A stretch of DNA of 64,000 nt from Roseicyclus amphidinii. GTDB lineage: Bacteria > Pseudomonadota > Alphaproteobacteria > Rhodobacterales > Rhodobacteraceae. Made by a program: the position numbers and the translations under genes. Below are positions 54,098 through 63,790 of this stretch, in pieces. The notes under the pieces are model-generated. The model did no database searches. It worked only from the letters and a program-made list of their open reading frames with translations, and was not told the origin of the DNA. Where the stretch lies: positions 1 through 64,000 of the forward strand of contig NZ_JASJOE010000006.1 in the NCBI RefSeq assembly GCF_030163755.1, written 5' to 3'. Within the stretch, counting starts at the first letter, position 1. Each line of letters starts with the position of its first letter.

Positions 54098-54964
54098 ATG
54101 CCCACATGGACCGTCCTGACCACCCTGACCGACAAGGACCGCGCCGAGGATCTTGGCCTTGCGCTCGAGGATCTCGAGCCTGAGCCCACCGGCGTCGGCG
54201 TCTTCGAGATGGAAGACGGCTCGGGCCTGTGGGAGGTGGGCGCCTATTTCACCGAGGCCCCCGACGATATCGCGCTGACGATCCTTGCCGTCGCCCATGG
54301 GGCCAGGCCCTTCACCGTCTCGGAAGTGCCCGAGACCGACTGGGTCGCCCATGTGCGCCGCGAGTTGCACCCGGTCGAGGCGGGGCGCTTCTTCGTCTAC
54401 GGGTCGCATGTTGCGGACAGCCTGCCCGAGGGGCGGGTGGGCCTTTTGATCGAGGCCGCGATGGCCTTCGGAACCGGGCATCACGGCACGACGCAAGGCT
54501 GCCTCGAGGCGTTCGACCGGCTGCTGGACGCGGGCCTGCGCCCCGAGGCGGTGGCCGATATCGGATGCGGCACGGCGGTGCTGGCGATCGCGGCGGCCAA
54601 GGTGCTGGACGGGTCCTTCATCGCCTCCGACATCGACCCGGTTGCGGTGGAAGTCGCCGTGGTGAACGCGGCGGCCAACGGGGTGGCGGCCAAGGTCGCC
54701 TGTGTCGAGGCGGCGGGCTTCGACCATGCCGAGCTTGCCGCGCGCGCGCCCTATGACCTTGTCTTCGCCAATATCCTCAAGGGGCCCCTGATCGAGCTTG
54801 CGCCATCGGTCGCGGCCCATGTTGCGCCGGGGGGACATGTGATCCTCTCGGGGTTGCTGACCCCGCAGGCCGAGGATGTCATCGCCGCCTACGCGGCCGA
54901 GGGGCTGTCGCTGCAGGACCGGCGCGAGATCGGCGACTGGACCACGCTGACCCTGCGCCGCTGA
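54098..54964 (+). CDS. prmA: Ribosomal protein L11 methyltransferase
   Basis: A 288-residue SAM enzyme with MAFGTGHHGTTQGCLEAF (substrate-side motif), VADIGCGTAVLAIAAAK (SAM site), ASDIDPVAVEVA and FANILKGPLIELAPS, all diagnostic of PrmA, which trimethylates L11. Full length. Start ATG has CGGAGCG upstream. The minus-strand DUF1127 terminator lies just after the stop. Confidence 0.95.
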   Translation: MPTWTVLTTLTDKDRAEDLGLALEDLEPEPTGVGVFEMEDGSGLWEVGAYFTEAPDDIALTILAVAHGARPFTVSEVPETDWVAHVRRELHPVEAGRFFVYGSHVADSLPEGRVGLLIEAAMAFGTGHHGTTQGCLEAFDRLLDAGLRPEAVADIGCGTAVLAIAAAKVLDGSFIASDIDPVAVEVAVVNAAANGVAAKVACVEAAGFDHAELAARAPYDLVFANILKGPLIELAPSVAAHVAPGGHVILSGLLTPQAEDVIAAYAAEGLSLQDRREIGDWTTLTLRR

Positions 54965-54993
54965 GGCGGCAGGGGCAGAGCGGGCAAGAAAAA

Positions 54994-55021
54994 GGCGCCC
55001 CGGCCTTGCGGCGAGGGCGCC
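54994..55021 (-). terminator. Terminator of the DUF1127 gene
   Basis: GGCGCCC (54994-55000) pairs with GGGCGCC (55015-55021). Read on the minus strand the stem is followed by TTTTTCTTG, and it starts 36 bases past the DUF1127 stop. It may also stop prmA transcripts from the other side. Confidence 0.8.
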
Positions 55022-55056
55022 CTGTTCGTGGTGCCTGTGGCTGTCTTGCGGGGCGA

Positions 55057-55260
55057 TCAGCGCTTGAAGGTGCCGTTCGCGATATCGTCGATGTCGCCGC
55101 GCACGAGCCCGAGGTCGTCGAGTTCGCGGTCGCTGAGTGCCGAGAGACCCTTGCGGGTCACGCGGGCGTCGTTCCAGGCGGCGATCTTGCCGACGATATC
55201 GGCAAGCACACCGGTCGCGCCGAAGCCGGCGCCGAGGGGGCGGTTCGTCATGATGGCCAT
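55057..55260 (-). CDS. DUF1127 small protein
   Basis: A 67-residue protein whose C-terminal half (RVTRKGLSALSDRELDDLGL) is the DUF1127 motif; arginine-rich members act in phosphate or C1 metabolism and in RNA turnover, but this one cannot be assigned. The start is the ATG at 55260, after AAAGGA, rather than an upstream GTG/ATG in frame. It has a likely promoter (55334-55361) and a terminator, so it is a stand-alone unit. Confidence 0.85.
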   Translation of the reverse strand: MAIMTNRPLGAGFGATGVLADIVGKIAAWNDARVTRKGLSALSDRELDDLGLVRGDIDDIANGTFKR

Positions 55261-55623
55261 CGGTCGTGTCCTTTCCGATCGTCGGTTTCCGAATGCGCGG
55301 GGCTGCCTGTCGGCGATCCCGCGAACAGAGCGCATCTAGAAGTCACGAAAGCGTCTCGCAAGCTCGGATTTTCGCATGGGTCTCATGCAGTTTCTGCATG
55401 GCAGAAAAATCCGCTCAGACCCCTTTAAAACAAGGCAAAAATCCACCTGCCCGTGTCGTTTTTCGACACTGTGATGACGATTTTGGATGTCGCGTTTTCG
55501 ACGTGGTCCGAAAGCGACTTTCCGGGCCGAAAAACAGACAGGCGGACCAGAGCGCGCTAGGCAATGTTCGCCTTTCGTGCTAGTGATGCAGAAAGGTCGC
55601 AGAAAGCGGCGAAGTCGCGGGGC
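55261..55623. other. 363-base divergent spacer between DUF1127 and ruvC
   Basis: No gene is recognisable. AT-rich segments and several dyads are present: a CATGCAG/CTGCATG hairpin (55384-55400) nested inside GGGTCT (55378-55383) and AGACCC (55417-55422), and a GTGTCG/CGACAC hairpin with a T5 loop (55453-55469). These could be promoter-proximal control elements or a small structured RNA. Confidence 0.45.
55334..55361 (-). promoter_or_regulatory. Possible promoter of the DUF1127 gene
   Basis: On the minus strand TTGCGA (55356-55361) is followed after 16 bases by CTAGAT (55334-55339), about 75 bases before the start codon. Confidence 0.45.
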
Positions 55624-56139
55624 ATGGACAGGCGGATGCGGATCATCGGGATCGACCCGGGGCTCAGGTGCCTCGGATGGGGGGTGATCGAGGCCGATGG
55701 GTCGCGACTCAGGCATGTCGCCAACGGCCATTGCCTGAGCGGCACCGGCGCGCTGGCCGCGCGGCTTCTGGCGCTGCATGACCAGTTGAGCGACGTGGTG
55801 GCGCGTCACGCGCCCGACACGGCCGCGGTCGAACAGACCTTCGTCAACCGCGACGGGGCGGGCACGCTGAAGCTGGGGCAGGCGCGCGGCATCGCCATGC
55901 TGGTGCCCGCGCAGGCGGGGCTGCCGGTGGCGGAATACGCGCCCAACGCAGTGAAGAAGGCGGTGGTCGGTGTCGGCCATGCCGAGAAGCACCAGGTCGA
56001 ACACATGGTGCGGCTGCAACTGCCCGGCTGCGACCCGGTCGGCCCGGATGCCGCCGATGCGCTGGCCATTGCGATCTGCCATGCCTTCCATGCGCAAAGC
56101 TCCCGCCGTTTGGCGCAGGCGATCGGGGCGGCGTCATGA
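55624..56139 (+). CDS. ruvC: Holliday junction endonuclease RuvC
   Basis: A 171-residue resolvase. The catalytic acids are in [22 protein letters not shown] and [11 protein letters not shown], matching the D-E-D-D set. I start at the ATG 55624; an internal ATG at 55636 (MRIIGID) is equally possible. It overlaps ruvA by four bases, giving the ruvCAB operon that resolves recombination intermediates. Confidence 0.95.
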   Translation: MDRRMRIIGIDPGLRCLGWGVIEADGSRLRHVANGHCLSGTGALAARLLALHDQLSDVVARHAPDTAAVEQTFVNRDGAGTLKLGQARGIAMLVPAQAGLPVAEYAPNAVKKAVVGVGHAEKHQVEHMVRLQLPGCDPVGPDAADALAIAICHAFHAQSSRRLAQAIGAAS

Positions 56140-56813
56140 TCGGCAAGCTGACGGGGCGGGTCGACTACAAGGCCGCCGACCACGTGCTGCTCGACGTGGG
56201 CGGCGTGGGCTACACGGTGCATTGCTCGGACCGCACGCTGGCCAGCTTGCCGGGGCCGGGGCAGGCGGCCGCGCTTTACACCGAACTGCTGGTCCGCGAG
56301 GACCTTTTGCAGCTTTTCGGCTTTCCGACGCCCTACGAACGCGAATGGCACCGGCTGCTGATCTCGGTGCAGGGGGTGGGGTCCAAGGCCTCCATGGCGA
56401 TTCTCGGCACGCTCGGCCCCGAGGGCGTGGCGCGCGCCATCGCCATCGGCGACTGGGCCGCGGTCAAGGCGGCGCAGGGGGTCGGGCCGAAGCTGGCGCA
56501 GCGCGTGGTGAACGAGCTGAAGGACAAGGCCCCCGGCGTCATGGCGCTGGGCGGCACGATGGGGCAGGCGGCGGGCACGCTGGCCGCCGACGCGCTGATC
56601 GACACGGGGGCAGCCCCCGTGGCACCCGCGCCCGGCCCCGCCCGCGCGCCATCCGGCGCGGCACAGGCCGATGCGCTCTCGGCGCTGACGAACCTCGGTT
56701 ACGGCCCCTCGGATGCCGCGCGCGCGGTGGCCGAGGCCTCGGGCAGCGATCCGGAGGCCGAGGCGACCGCGCTGATCCGGGCGGCGCTGCGCCTTCTGGC
56801 GCCGAAGGACTGA
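56136..56813 (+). CDS. ruvA: Holliday junction helicase subunit RuvA
   Basis: A 225-residue protein with [20 protein letters not shown] and the helix-hairpin-helix text [15 protein letters not shown] and [19 protein letters not shown]. The flexible Ala/Pro-rich linker (residues about 145-180) and C-terminal RuvB-binding domain ([16 protein letters not shown]) are present. Start overlaps the ruvC stop. Confidence 0.96.
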   Translation: MIGKLTGRVDYKAADHVLLDVGGVGYTVHCSDRTLASLPGPGQAAALYTELLVREDLLQLFGFPTPYEREWHRLLISVQGVGSKASMAILGTLGPEGVARAIAIGDWAAVKAAQGVGPKLAQRVVNELKDKAPGVMALGGTMGQAAGTLAADALIDTGAAPVAPAPGPARAPSGAAQADALSALTNLGYGPSDAARAVAEASGSDPEAEATALIRAALRLLAPKD

Positions 56814-56875
56814 AGGGGGTGGTGGGCGAACCCGCCTATGGCGGAACCGCCCCCCCTGCGGCATAGAGGACCCCG

Positions 56876-57898
56876 ATGAGCGAACCCGACCCCACCCTGC
56901 GCCCCGCGCCGTTGCCCGAGGATGCCGACCGCGCAATGCGTCCGCAGACCCTGTCCGAGTTCATCGGCCAGGCCGAGGCGCGGGCGAACCTGTCGGTCTT
57001 CATCGAAAGCGCCCGCCGCCGGGGCGAGGCGATGGACCATGTCCTGTTCCACGGTCCCCCGGGCTTGGGCAAGACGACGCTGGCGCAGATCATGGCGCGC
57101 GAGCTGGGCGTGAATTTCCGCATGACGAGCGGCCCGGTGCTGGCCAAGGCCGGCGACCTTGCCGCGATCCTGACCAATCTCGAGGCGCGCGACGTTCTGT
57201 TCATCGACGAGATCCACCGTCTGAACCCCGCCGTCGAAGAGGTGCTTTACCCTGCGCTCGAGGATTTCGAGCTCGACCTCGTCATCGGCGAAGGCCCCGC
57301 CGCGCGCACCGTGCGGATCGAGTTGCAGCCTTTCACGCTGGTCGGGGCCACCACGCGGATGGGGCTGCTCACGACGCCGCTGCGCGACCGGTTCGGCATC
57401 CCCACGCGCCTGCAGTTCTACACCACCGAAGAGCTGACCCGCATCGTCGAGCGCGGCGCGCGGCTTTCCGGCGTGCCCTCGGACCCCGAGGGCGTTCACG
57501 AGATCGCCGCCCGCGCCCGCGGCACGCCGCGCATCGCGGGGCGGCTCTTGCGGCGGGTGATCGACTTTGCGCTGGTCGAGGGCGACGGGCGGCTGACGCG
57601 CGCCATCGCCGACAGCGCGCTGACGCGGCTGGGGGTGGATCACCTTGGCCTCGACGGGGCCGACCGGCGCTACCTCGGCCTCATGGCCGAGAATTACGGT
57701 GGCGGACCCGTGGGGGTGGAGACGCTCTCGGCGGCGCTGTCGGAAAGCCGGGATTCGATCGAGGAGGTGATCGAGCCCTACCTGCTGCAACAGGGCCTGA
57801 TCGCGCGCACGCCGCGTGGCCGGATGCTGGCGCAGAAGGGGTGGACGCACCTCGGCCTGCCCGCGCCGAGCCTGCCGGGGCAGGGGGATTTGTTCTGA
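56876..57898 (+). CDS. ruvB: Holliday junction helicase ATPase RuvB
   Basis: A 340-residue AAA+ motor. N-terminal [18 protein letters not shown], Walker [10 protein letters not shown], Walker [11 protein letters not shown], sensor [18 protein letters not shown] and C-terminal RTPRGRMLA are all standard. It follows ruvA after 62 bases and completes ruvCAB. Confidence 0.97.
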   Translation: MSEPDPTLRPAPLPEDADRAMRPQTLSEFIGQAEARANLSVFIESARRRGEAMDHVLFHGPPGLGKTTLAQIMARELGVNFRMTSGPVLAKAGDLAAILTNLEARDVLFIDEIHRLNPAVEEVLYPALEDFELDLVIGEGPAARTVRIELQPFTLVGATTRMGLLTTPLRDRFGIPTRLQFYTTEELTRIVERGARLSGVPSDPEGVHEIAARARGTPRIAGRLLRRVIDFALVEGDGRLTRAIADSALTRLGVDHLGLDGADRRYLGLMAENYGGGPVGVETLSAALSESRDSIEEVIEPYLLQQGLIARTPRGRMLAQKGWTHLGLPAPSLPGQGDLF

Positions 57899-57947
57899 GG
57901 CGCGTCGGGATGGACCTTCGCCCGGTGCGGTCTTAGGGTCCGCGCCC

Positions 57948-58601
57948 ATGACCGACACCACGCTTGCCCCACTCACCCCCGACGAGGTCGCCGCGCTCTT
58001 CACCCGTGCCGACGGGCAATACCTGTTCGCGCGCTGGGGGCGGCCCATCGTGCCCGTGGTCTTCGGGGTCGAAGATGCGACCGTCTCCGTCCTGAAGGGC
58101 GCGATCGAGGCTGTGGTGGCCCTTGCCGGTCACAAGATGGCCGAGACCGACCCCGAGTTGGGCGCGAACCTGATGGTGTTCTTCCTGCGCGACTGGTCCG
58201 AGCTGACGGCGACCCCCAACCTCGACCGGCTGCTCCCCGATCTGGCCCAGACGGTCGCCCGGCTGGAGGGTGCGGACGCCAACCAGTATCGCGCCTTTCG
58301 CTTCGACGAGACCGGCGCGATCAAGGCGGCTTTCGTCTTCGTTCGCATGGATGCCGCCATGTCCGCGGCCCCCGCCGAGACCATCGCGCTGTCCCAGGTC
58401 GTGCAGACGATCCTTCTGTGGTCCGACACCGCGTTCCTAGGCCAATCGCCCCTCGCCGTGCTGCGCGAGGGTGGCCCCGCGATCCTCAAGCCGCAGATCG
58501 GCGACCTGATCCGCGCGGCCTATGACCCGGTCATGCCGGCCCATGCGACCGACCCGTCCCATGCCCTGCGCCTTGCCGCCCGACTGCCGAGGCTCCAATG
58601 A
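57948..58601 (+). CDS. Conserved hypothetical protein between ruvB and ybgC
   Basis: A 217-residue protein with no transmembrane segment or signal peptide. Recurrent text such as RADGQYLFARWGRPIVPVVFGV and MVFFLRDWSELTATPNLD suggests a compact cytoplasmic fold. I recall similar proteins at this place in Rhodobacteraceae but know no function. It lies 49 bases after ruvB and overlaps ybgC by four bases, so it is co-transcribed with the tol-pal genes or bridges the two operons. Confidence 0.75.
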   Translation: MTDTTLAPLTPDEVAALFTRADGQYLFARWGRPIVPVVFGVEDATVSVLKGAIEAVVALAGHKMAETDPELGANLMVFFLRDWSELTATPNLDRLLPDLAQTVARLEGADANQYRAFRFDETGAIKAAFVFVRMDAAMSAAPAETIALSQVVQTILLWSDTAFLGQSPLAVLREGGPAILKPQIGDLIRAAYDPVMPAHATDPSHALRLAARLPRLQ

Positions 58602-59008
58602 TCCACCTCTGGCCGATCCGCGTCTATTACGAGGACACCGACCTTGCGGGGATCGTCTATTACGCCAACTACCTGCGCTTCATCGAGCGCGCGCGCTCCG
58701 AGATGGTGCGCGAGGCGGGCGTCGATCAGACCGCGATGAAGGCCGCGGGCCTGGTCTTTGCCGTGCGCAGGGTCGAGGCCGATTACCTCAGCCCCGCGCG
58801 CTACGACGACCAGATCGAGGTGCGGACCCGCCTGACCGATGTGAAGGGCGCAAGCTTCGTCATGCCGCAAGAGGTCTGGCGCGACGACACGCTGCTGTTC
58901 CGGGCGACCGTCACTGTCGTGGTGCTGAATGCCGAGGGGCGCGCGGCGCGGCTTCCGGCGGATATTCGCGCAAAACTCGAGCCCTTCACGGCAGATGTCA
59001 GCCCCTGA
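58598..59008 (+). CDS. ybgC: Tol-Pal-associated acyl-CoA thioesterase YbgC
   Basis: A 136-residue hotdog-fold enzyme. The catalytic motif YYEDTDLAGIVYYANYLRFIE is intact (quoted from about residue 10, aspartate near 15). YbgC acts on acyl-CoA/ACP thioesters and is regularly the first gene of tol-pal. Starts within the stop of the preceding hypothetical. Confidence 0.94.
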   Translation: MIHLWPIRVYYEDTDLAGIVYYANYLRFIERARSEMVREAGVDQTAMKAAGLVFAVRRVEADYLSPARYDDQIEVRTRLTDVKGASFVMPQEVWRDDTLLFRATVTVVVLNAEGRAARLPADIRAKLEPFTADVSP

Positions 59009-59117
59009 CAGAGAAGTGTTCGCAAACCCCCTGTAAACTGGTAATGTGCAGCCTTAATGAGGCGTGAAAACACGCCCGTGGAGCATTGAGGTCGGGCAAA
59101 GGAACCCTTTACCAGTC

Positions 59118-59810
59118 ATGGAAACCGAAGCACTCGCTGCCGCGCAACAGGCGGATTACACCATCATTGCGCTTTTCTTCCGGGCCTCGCTGACGGTTCA
59201 GCTGGTCATGATCGCGCTGATCGTCGCCTCGGTCTGGGTCTGGGCCGTAACCTTCACCAAGCTCGGCATGTATCGCCGCGCGCGCGCCAACGCCGCGGCC
59301 TTCGATGCGGCCTTCTGGTCGGGCGAGCCGCTCGACGAGCTGTATGAGCAGGTCGCCGAAGCGCCGGGCAGCGCCTATGAGCGTGTCTTCGTCGCGGGCA
59401 TGACGGAATGGCGCCGCAGCCTGCGTGACGATGGCGGGCTGATCCCCGGCGTGCAGCAGCGCGTCGACCGGTCGATGGACGTGGCCATCGCGCGCGAAAG
59501 CGAGCGTTGGACGCAGGGGCTGAACTTCCTTGCGACCACGGGGTCGGCCGCGCCCTTCGTGGGCCTGTTCGGCACGGTCTGGGGGATCATGCGGTCGTTC
59601 CAGGAAATCGCGGTCTCGGGCAACACCTCGCTCGCCGTGGTGGCCCCCGGCATCGCCGAGGCGCTGCTTGCCACCGGCCTCGGCCTGCTGGCCGCCATCC
59701 CGGCGGTGATCCTCTACAACAAACTCAGCGGAGACGCCGACCGGCTGGTGTCGGGCCTCGAGGGGTTCGCGGACGAGTTCTCGACGCTTCTGTCGCGGCA
59801 GCTCGACTGA
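59118..59810 (+). CDS. tolQ: Tol-Pal motor subunit TolQ
   Basis: A 230-residue inner-membrane protein with three helices (about 20-42, 130-152 and 165-190). Conserved GLFGTVWGIMRSF and APGIAEALLATGLGLLAAIPAV are typical of TolQ/ExbB. With TolR it forms the proton-driven motor. The ATG at 59118 is chosen from the family N-terminus. A GGCGTG/CACGCC hairpin (59061-59076) lies in the leader, 109 bases after ybgC. Confidence 0.95.
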   Translation: METEALAAAQQADYTIIALFFRASLTVQLVMIALIVASVWVWAVTFTKLGMYRRARANAAAFDAAFWSGEPLDELYEQVAEAPGSAYERVFVAGMTEWRRSLRDDGGLIPGVQQRVDRSMDVAIARESERWTQGLNFLATTGSAAPFVGLFGTVWGIMRSFQEIAVSGNTSLAVVAPGIAEALLATGLGLLAAIPAVILYNKLSGDADRLVSGLEGFADEFSTLLSRQLD

Positions 59811-60283
59811 TGGGGGTCTCTGTCGCCACCAACAGCGGCTCGCGCCGCAGGGGCCGGGGACGGCGCGGGAACCTGCGCCCGATGTCCGAGATCAACGTGA
59901 CGCCCTTCGTCGACGTGATCCTGTGCCTGTTGATCATCTTCATGGTCTCGGCACCCCTGATGACCGTGGGCGTCCCCATCGACCTGCCCGACACCTCGGC
60001 CGAGGCTTTGCCCTCGGAGGACGAAGAGCCGCTGACCGTCACGCTGACGCCCGAGGGCGAGGTGCTGATCCAGACCACGCCCGTGCCCGAGGGCGACCTG
60101 ATCACCCGGCTTCAGGCGATTGCCGCCGAGCGGGACACGACGCGCATCTTCCTGCGCGCGGACGGGGGCATCCCCTACAATGACGTGATGCGGATCATGG
60201 GGGCGCTGAACGCGGGCGGGTTCCGCGAGATCGGTCTGGTGACCGACAGCGGCGGGCCGCGCCTCGACGGCAGTGGAGAGTGA
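59810..60283 (+). CDS. tolR: Tol-Pal motor subunit TolR
   Basis: A 157-residue protein with a basic N-terminus (GSRRRGRGRRG), one membrane helix (about 38-58) carrying the proton-path aspartate in TPFVDVILCLLIIFMV, and a periplasmic domain ending GGFREIGLVTD. Starts in the tolQ stop (TGATG). Confidence 0.95.
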   Translation: MGVSVATNSGSRRRGRGRRGNLRPMSEINVTPFVDVILCLLIIFMVSAPLMTVGVPIDLPDTSAEALPSEDEEPLTVTLTPEGEVLIQTTPVPEGDLITRLQAIAAERDTTRIFLRADGGIPYNDVMRIMGALNAGGFREIGLVTDSGGPRLDGSGE

Positions 60284-60296
60284 GGGGGGCTGACGG

Positions 60297-61403
60297 ATGC
60301 GCCGGTCCCTCTACGCGTCCACCGCCCTGCATGCCGTGGCCCTTGTCTGGGTCGCGTTCGGAGATGCCGTGCTGCGCGACAGCCCCGAGCCGGAGTTCGA
60401 GGTCACGGGCGTGACCCTCCTGTCGACGGCGGAATTCGAGGCGCTGACCACTGCGGTCGAGCCGACGCCCGTCGCCGTGCAGACCTCTCCGGCTCCCGCG
60501 CCGCGGCCTGCTCCCACGCCCGAACCGGACCCCGAGCCTGCGCCACCGCCCGAGCCCGAGCCCGAGCCTGCACCGCAGCCCGAGCCGATGCCGCCCGGCG
60601 AGGTGACCGACACCATCGCGCCGCCTGCGCCGCTCTCGGGGGCACCCGACCTGCCGCCCGACACGACGCCCACGCCGCGCGCCGCTGACCGTATCGCCCC
60701 GGTGCCGACCCCCGCCCCCGAGGAGGATGTCGCTGTCGCCCCCGAGGCGACCCCCGAAACCGCCGATCCCCAGCCTGCCGAAACCCCCGTCGAGCAGGAG
60801 GAGGTGGCCGCGCCCGAGGAAGCCACGACCGAGATCGTCACCGAGGCCGAAACGCCCTCGGGCGGGCCGCTCGGCCCCATCGCCTCGATCCGTCCGCCGA
60901 CCCGGCCTGCGCGCCCCGAGCCGGTCGAAACCGCGGCCCCCGCGCCCCAGCCCGATCCCGCGCCCGCGCCGGAACCCGAACCGGAGCCTGCGCCCGAACC
61001 CGACCCTCTGGCCGCCGCCATCGCCAGCGCGGTCGCCGATGCCGTGACCGACCCCGCCCCGCCCGCGCAACCCTCCGGCCCGCCGCTGACCTCCGCCGCG
61101 CGCGAGGGGTTCCGCGTCGCCGTATCCGCGTGCTGGAACGTCGGGTCGCTCAGCAACGAGGCGCAGCGCACCACCGTCGTGGTGGGCTTCGACATGAGCC
61201 GCGAGGGGCGGCCCGTGGATGGCACGCTGCGCCTTGTGTCCTACGAAGGCGGCAGCCAATCCGCGGCGCAGCAGGCCTTCGAGGCCGCCCGCCGGGCGAT
61301 CCTGCGTTGTGGTGCCAATGGCTACGGGCTGCCTGCCGAAAGCTACGACCATTGGCGGCAGGTGGAGTTGGTCTTCAACCCGGAAGGGATGCGCCTGAGA
61401 TGA
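60297..61403 (+). CDS. tolA: Tol-Pal energy transducer TolA
   Basis: A 368-residue protein with an N-terminal helix (residues 8-25, TALHAVALVWVAFGDAVL), a long Pro/Glu/Ala spacer (about 55-255, PEPEPEPAP-type repeats) and a C-terminal globular domain (about 270-368) with cysteines in VSACWNVGSL and AILRCGANGYGL. The domain contacts Pal/TolB and the outer membrane. The spacer is proline-glutamate rather than the Ala/Lys helix of E. coli TolA. A four-base overlap leads to a paralogous domain gene. Confidence 0.92.
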   Translation: MRRSLYASTALHAVALVWVAFGDAVLRDSPEPEFEVTGVTLLSTAEFEALTTAVEPTPVAVQTSPAPAPRPAPTPEPDPEPAPPPEPEPEPAPQPEPMPPGEVTDTIAPPAPLSGAPDLPPDTTPTPRAADRIAPVPTPAPEEDVAVAPEATPETADPQPAETPVEQEEVAAPEEATTEIVTEAETPSGGPLGPIASIRPPTRPARPEPVETAAPAPQPDPAPAPEPEPEPAPEPDPLAAAIASAVADAVTDPAPPAQPSGPPLTSAAREGFRVAVSACWNVGSLSNEAQRTTVVVGFDMSREGRPVDGTLRLVSYEGGSQSAAQQAFEAARRAILRCGANGYGLPAESYDHWRQVELVFNPEGMRLR

Positions 61404-61801
61404 TGCGTGCCTTAGCCCTTGCCGCTTTGATGGCCCTGTCGACACCGGCCCCGTCCGGGGCGACCGGCACCGTCGAGGTGACGCCGCAAGACCTGTTGCG
61501 CGCCCGCCTGACCGAGATGGTCGCGCCCTGCTGGGCGGTGGAGGGCCTGTCCCCCTCGGCCCGCGCCACGGTCGTCACGCTCGCCGTCGAGATGACGCCC
61601 GAGGGCCAGCCGCGCGCCGAGACGATCCGGCTGCTCCGCGCCCGCGGCGACCGCTACCCCGCCGATGTGGCGCAGGCCTTCGCGGCCGCGCGCCGGGCGG
61701 TCCTGCGCTGCGCCGGGGCGGGTTACGACCTGCCCGCCGATCTTCACCCCCATTGGCGCGAGGTGGAGATGACCTTCGACGCCAACGCGCATGTGATGTG
61801 A
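61400..61801 (+). CDS. Secreted stand-alone TolA C-terminal-domain paralog
   Basis: A 133-residue protein: signal peptide ([20 protein letters not shown]) and then one domain that aligns to the end of TolA encoded next to it. Shared text: CW...GLS, TVV, EG.P, RL, QAF.AARRA.LRC, GY.LPA, HWR.VE..F, with both cysteines kept. It lacks the membrane anchor and spacer, so it would be free in the periplasm. The start overlaps the tolA stop, and tolB follows after 64 bases. Likely a tandem duplication of the TolA domain; a role in modulating Tol-Pal is inferred only from place and sequence. Confidence 0.85.
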   Translation: MMRALALAALMALSTPAPSGATGTVEVTPQDLLRARLTEMVAPCWAVEGLSPSARATVVTLAVEMTPEGQPRAETIRLLRARGDRYPADVAQAFAAARRAVLRCAGAGYDLPADLHPHWREVEMTFDANAHVM

Positions 61802-61865
61802 TGTTACCGATCCGTCCCGCCATACCAAGGACCAGACGCCGCCCGTCGCGGCAGGAGGTGTTTCC

Positions 61866-63206
61866 ATGCTGACCCGTCGTTCCCTGATCCGCTCGACTGC
61901 CGCGCTGACGCTGGCCTCGAGCTTGCCGCTGGTCCCCGCCCGTGCCCAGACCGGGCCGCTGCGCCTCGAGATCACCGAGGGCGTGATCGAGCCCTTGCCC
62001 TTTGCGGTCCCGCGCTTCATCGCGCGCAATGGCGGGGCCGCGGATGCGGCCGCCGACATCACCCGCGTGATCGCCGCCGACCTGCGGGGCACCGGCCTGT
62101 TCCGGCAGATCCCCGAAAGCGCGCATATCTCCAGCGTGACCGCCTTCGACGCGCCGGTGCAATACAACGACTGGCAGGCAATCAACGCGCAGGCCCTGAT
62201 CGTGGGCGAGGTCGAGGAAAGCGGCGGCCGCCTGATCGTGCGCTTCCGCCTGTTCGACGTGTTCAGCCAGCAGCCGCTGGGCGAGGGGCTGCAATTCGTC
62301 GGCCCGCGCGAGGGCTGGCGGCGCATGGCGCATAACGTCGCCGACCAGGTCTACGAGCGGATCACGGGCGAGGGCGGCTATTTCGACACCCGTGTCGTCT
62401 TCATCCACGAGGAGGGGCCGAAGAACGCCCGGCTCAAGCGGCTGGCGATCATGGATTACGACGGGGCCAACGTTCAGTTCCTGACCGATTCCCGCTCGCT
62501 CGTGCTCGCGCCGCGGTTCAGTCCGACCGGTGACCGCATCATCTACACCAGCTACGAAAGCGGCCAGCCGCGTGTCTACCTGATGGACGTGGCCACCGTC
62601 ACGCGCCGCCCGCTCGAGGCGATCTCGGCGGGCGACATGAGCTTTTCGCCGCGCTTCACGCCGGATGGCGGCAGTGTCGTCTTCTCGATGGCGCAGGGCG
62701 GCAACACCGACATCTTCCGCGTCAGCGTGGGGGGCGGGGCACGCACGCAGCTGACCAGCGCGCCGTCGATCGAGACCGCGCCCTCCTTCTCGCCCGACGG
62801 CAGCCAGATGGTCTTCGAGAGCGACCGCACCGGCGGGCAGCAGATCTACGTCATGCCCGCAGGCGGCGGCGAGCCGCAGCGCATCAGCCGCGGCACCGGG
62901 CGCTACGGCACCCCGGTCTGGAGCCCGCGGGGCGATTACATCGCCTTCACCAAGCAGGAGGCCGGGCGCTTCCACATCGGCGTGATGCGCACCAACGGCA
63001 GCGAGGAGCGGCTCTTGACCGCGTCCTTCCTCGACGAGGGGCCGACCTGGGCGCCGAACGGGCGCGTGCTGATGTTCACCCGCGAGACGGCGGGCGCCGA
63101 TGGCGCGCCGGCGGTCTACTCGGTCGATATCTCGGGGCGCAACCTGCAGCGGGTGGCGACGCCCGGCATGGCCTCCGACCCGTCTTGGTCGCCGCGCCTG
63201 ACCTGA
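61866..63206 (+). CDS. tolB: Tol-Pal beta-propeller protein TolB
   Basis: A 446-residue periplasmic protein. The first 28 residues form a signal peptide containing [14 protein letters not shown], similar to a twin-arginine signal; cleavage near ARAQ. The N-terminal domain (30-165) is followed by WD-like propeller repeats with [23 protein letters not shown] and [12 protein letters not shown]. TolB binds Pal and OmpA-type proteins. A strong AGGAGGT precedes the ATG. Confidence 0.95.
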   Translation: MLTRRSLIRSTAALTLASSLPLVPARAQTGPLRLEITEGVIEPLPFAVPRFIARNGGAADAAADITRVIAADLRGTGLFRQIPESAHISSVTAFDAPVQYNDWQAINAQALIVGEVEESGGRLIVRFRLFDVFSQQPLGEGLQFVGPREGWRRMAHNVADQVYERITGEGGYFDTRVVFIHEEGPKNARLKRLAIMDYDGANVQFLTDSRSLVLAPRFSPTGDRIIYTSYESGQPRVYLMDVATVTRRPLEAISAGDMSFSPRFTPDGGSVVFSMAQGGNTDIFRVSVGGGARTQLTSAPSIETAPSFSPDGSQMVFESDRTGGQQIYVMPAGGGEPQRISRGTGRYGTPVWSPRGDYIAFTKQEAGRFHIGVMRTNGSEERLLTASFLDEGPTWAPNGRVLMFTRETAGADGAPAVYSVDISGRNLQRVATPGMASDPSWSPRLT

Positions 63207-63279
63207 GCCTTTCACCCCGCATGGACGGCTGCGGCGCGCCCATGCTAGATTGATTTGAACACCAAGGACCCGATCCCCC

Positions 63280-63786
63280 ATGACCCTTCGTTTCCGTGCT
63301 TCCGCGCTCATCCTCACTGCCGCCCTGGCGCTTTCGGCCTGTGCCCAGGGGGGGCTTCGTGGCGATGACACCGTCAACCTCAACGCGCAGGGCGGGCTGG
63401 GCGCGGCCTCGGACCCGACCAGCGTGGCCTATTTCAACCAGGTGGTCGGCGACCGCGTGCTCTTCGCCGTCGACCAGTCGACGCTGGACGCACAGGCGCA
63501 GGCGACGCTCGACGGGCAGGCGCAGTGGCTCCTGAGCAATGCCGAATACAGGGTCCAGATCGAAGGCCATGCCGACGAGCAGGGCACGCGCGAATACAAC
63601 ATCGCGCTGGGGGCCCGCCGGGCGGCTGCCGTGCGCGACTACCTCGTGTCGCGCGGTGTGCCCGCGAACCGGTTGACCACGATCAGCTACGGCAAGGAGC
63701 GCCCGATCGAGATCTGTTCCGAGGAAAGCTGCTACCGCCAGAACCGCCGCGCGGTGACGGTCCTGTCCTTCGGCACCGGGGTCTGA
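63280..63786 (+). CDS. pal: Peptidoglycan-associated lipoprotein Pal
   Basis: A 168-residue lipoprotein with lipobox LSAC at residues 20-23 and an OmpA-like peptidoglycan-binding domain (FAVDQSTLDAQAQATLDG, IEGHADEQGTREYNIALG, RRAAAVRDYLVSRGV, about 55-160). It anchors the outer membrane to peptidoglycan. It lies 73 bases after tolB, in the usual tol-pal order. Confidence 0.96.
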   Translation: MTLRFRASALILTAALALSACAQGGLRGDDTVNLNAQGGLGAASDPTSVAYFNQVVGDRVLFAVDQSTLDAQAQATLDGQAQWLLSNAEYRVQIEGHADEQGTREYNIALGARRAAAVRDYLVSRGVPANRLTTISYGKERPIEICSEESCYRQNRRAVTVLSFGTGV

Positions 63787-63790
63787 CGCG

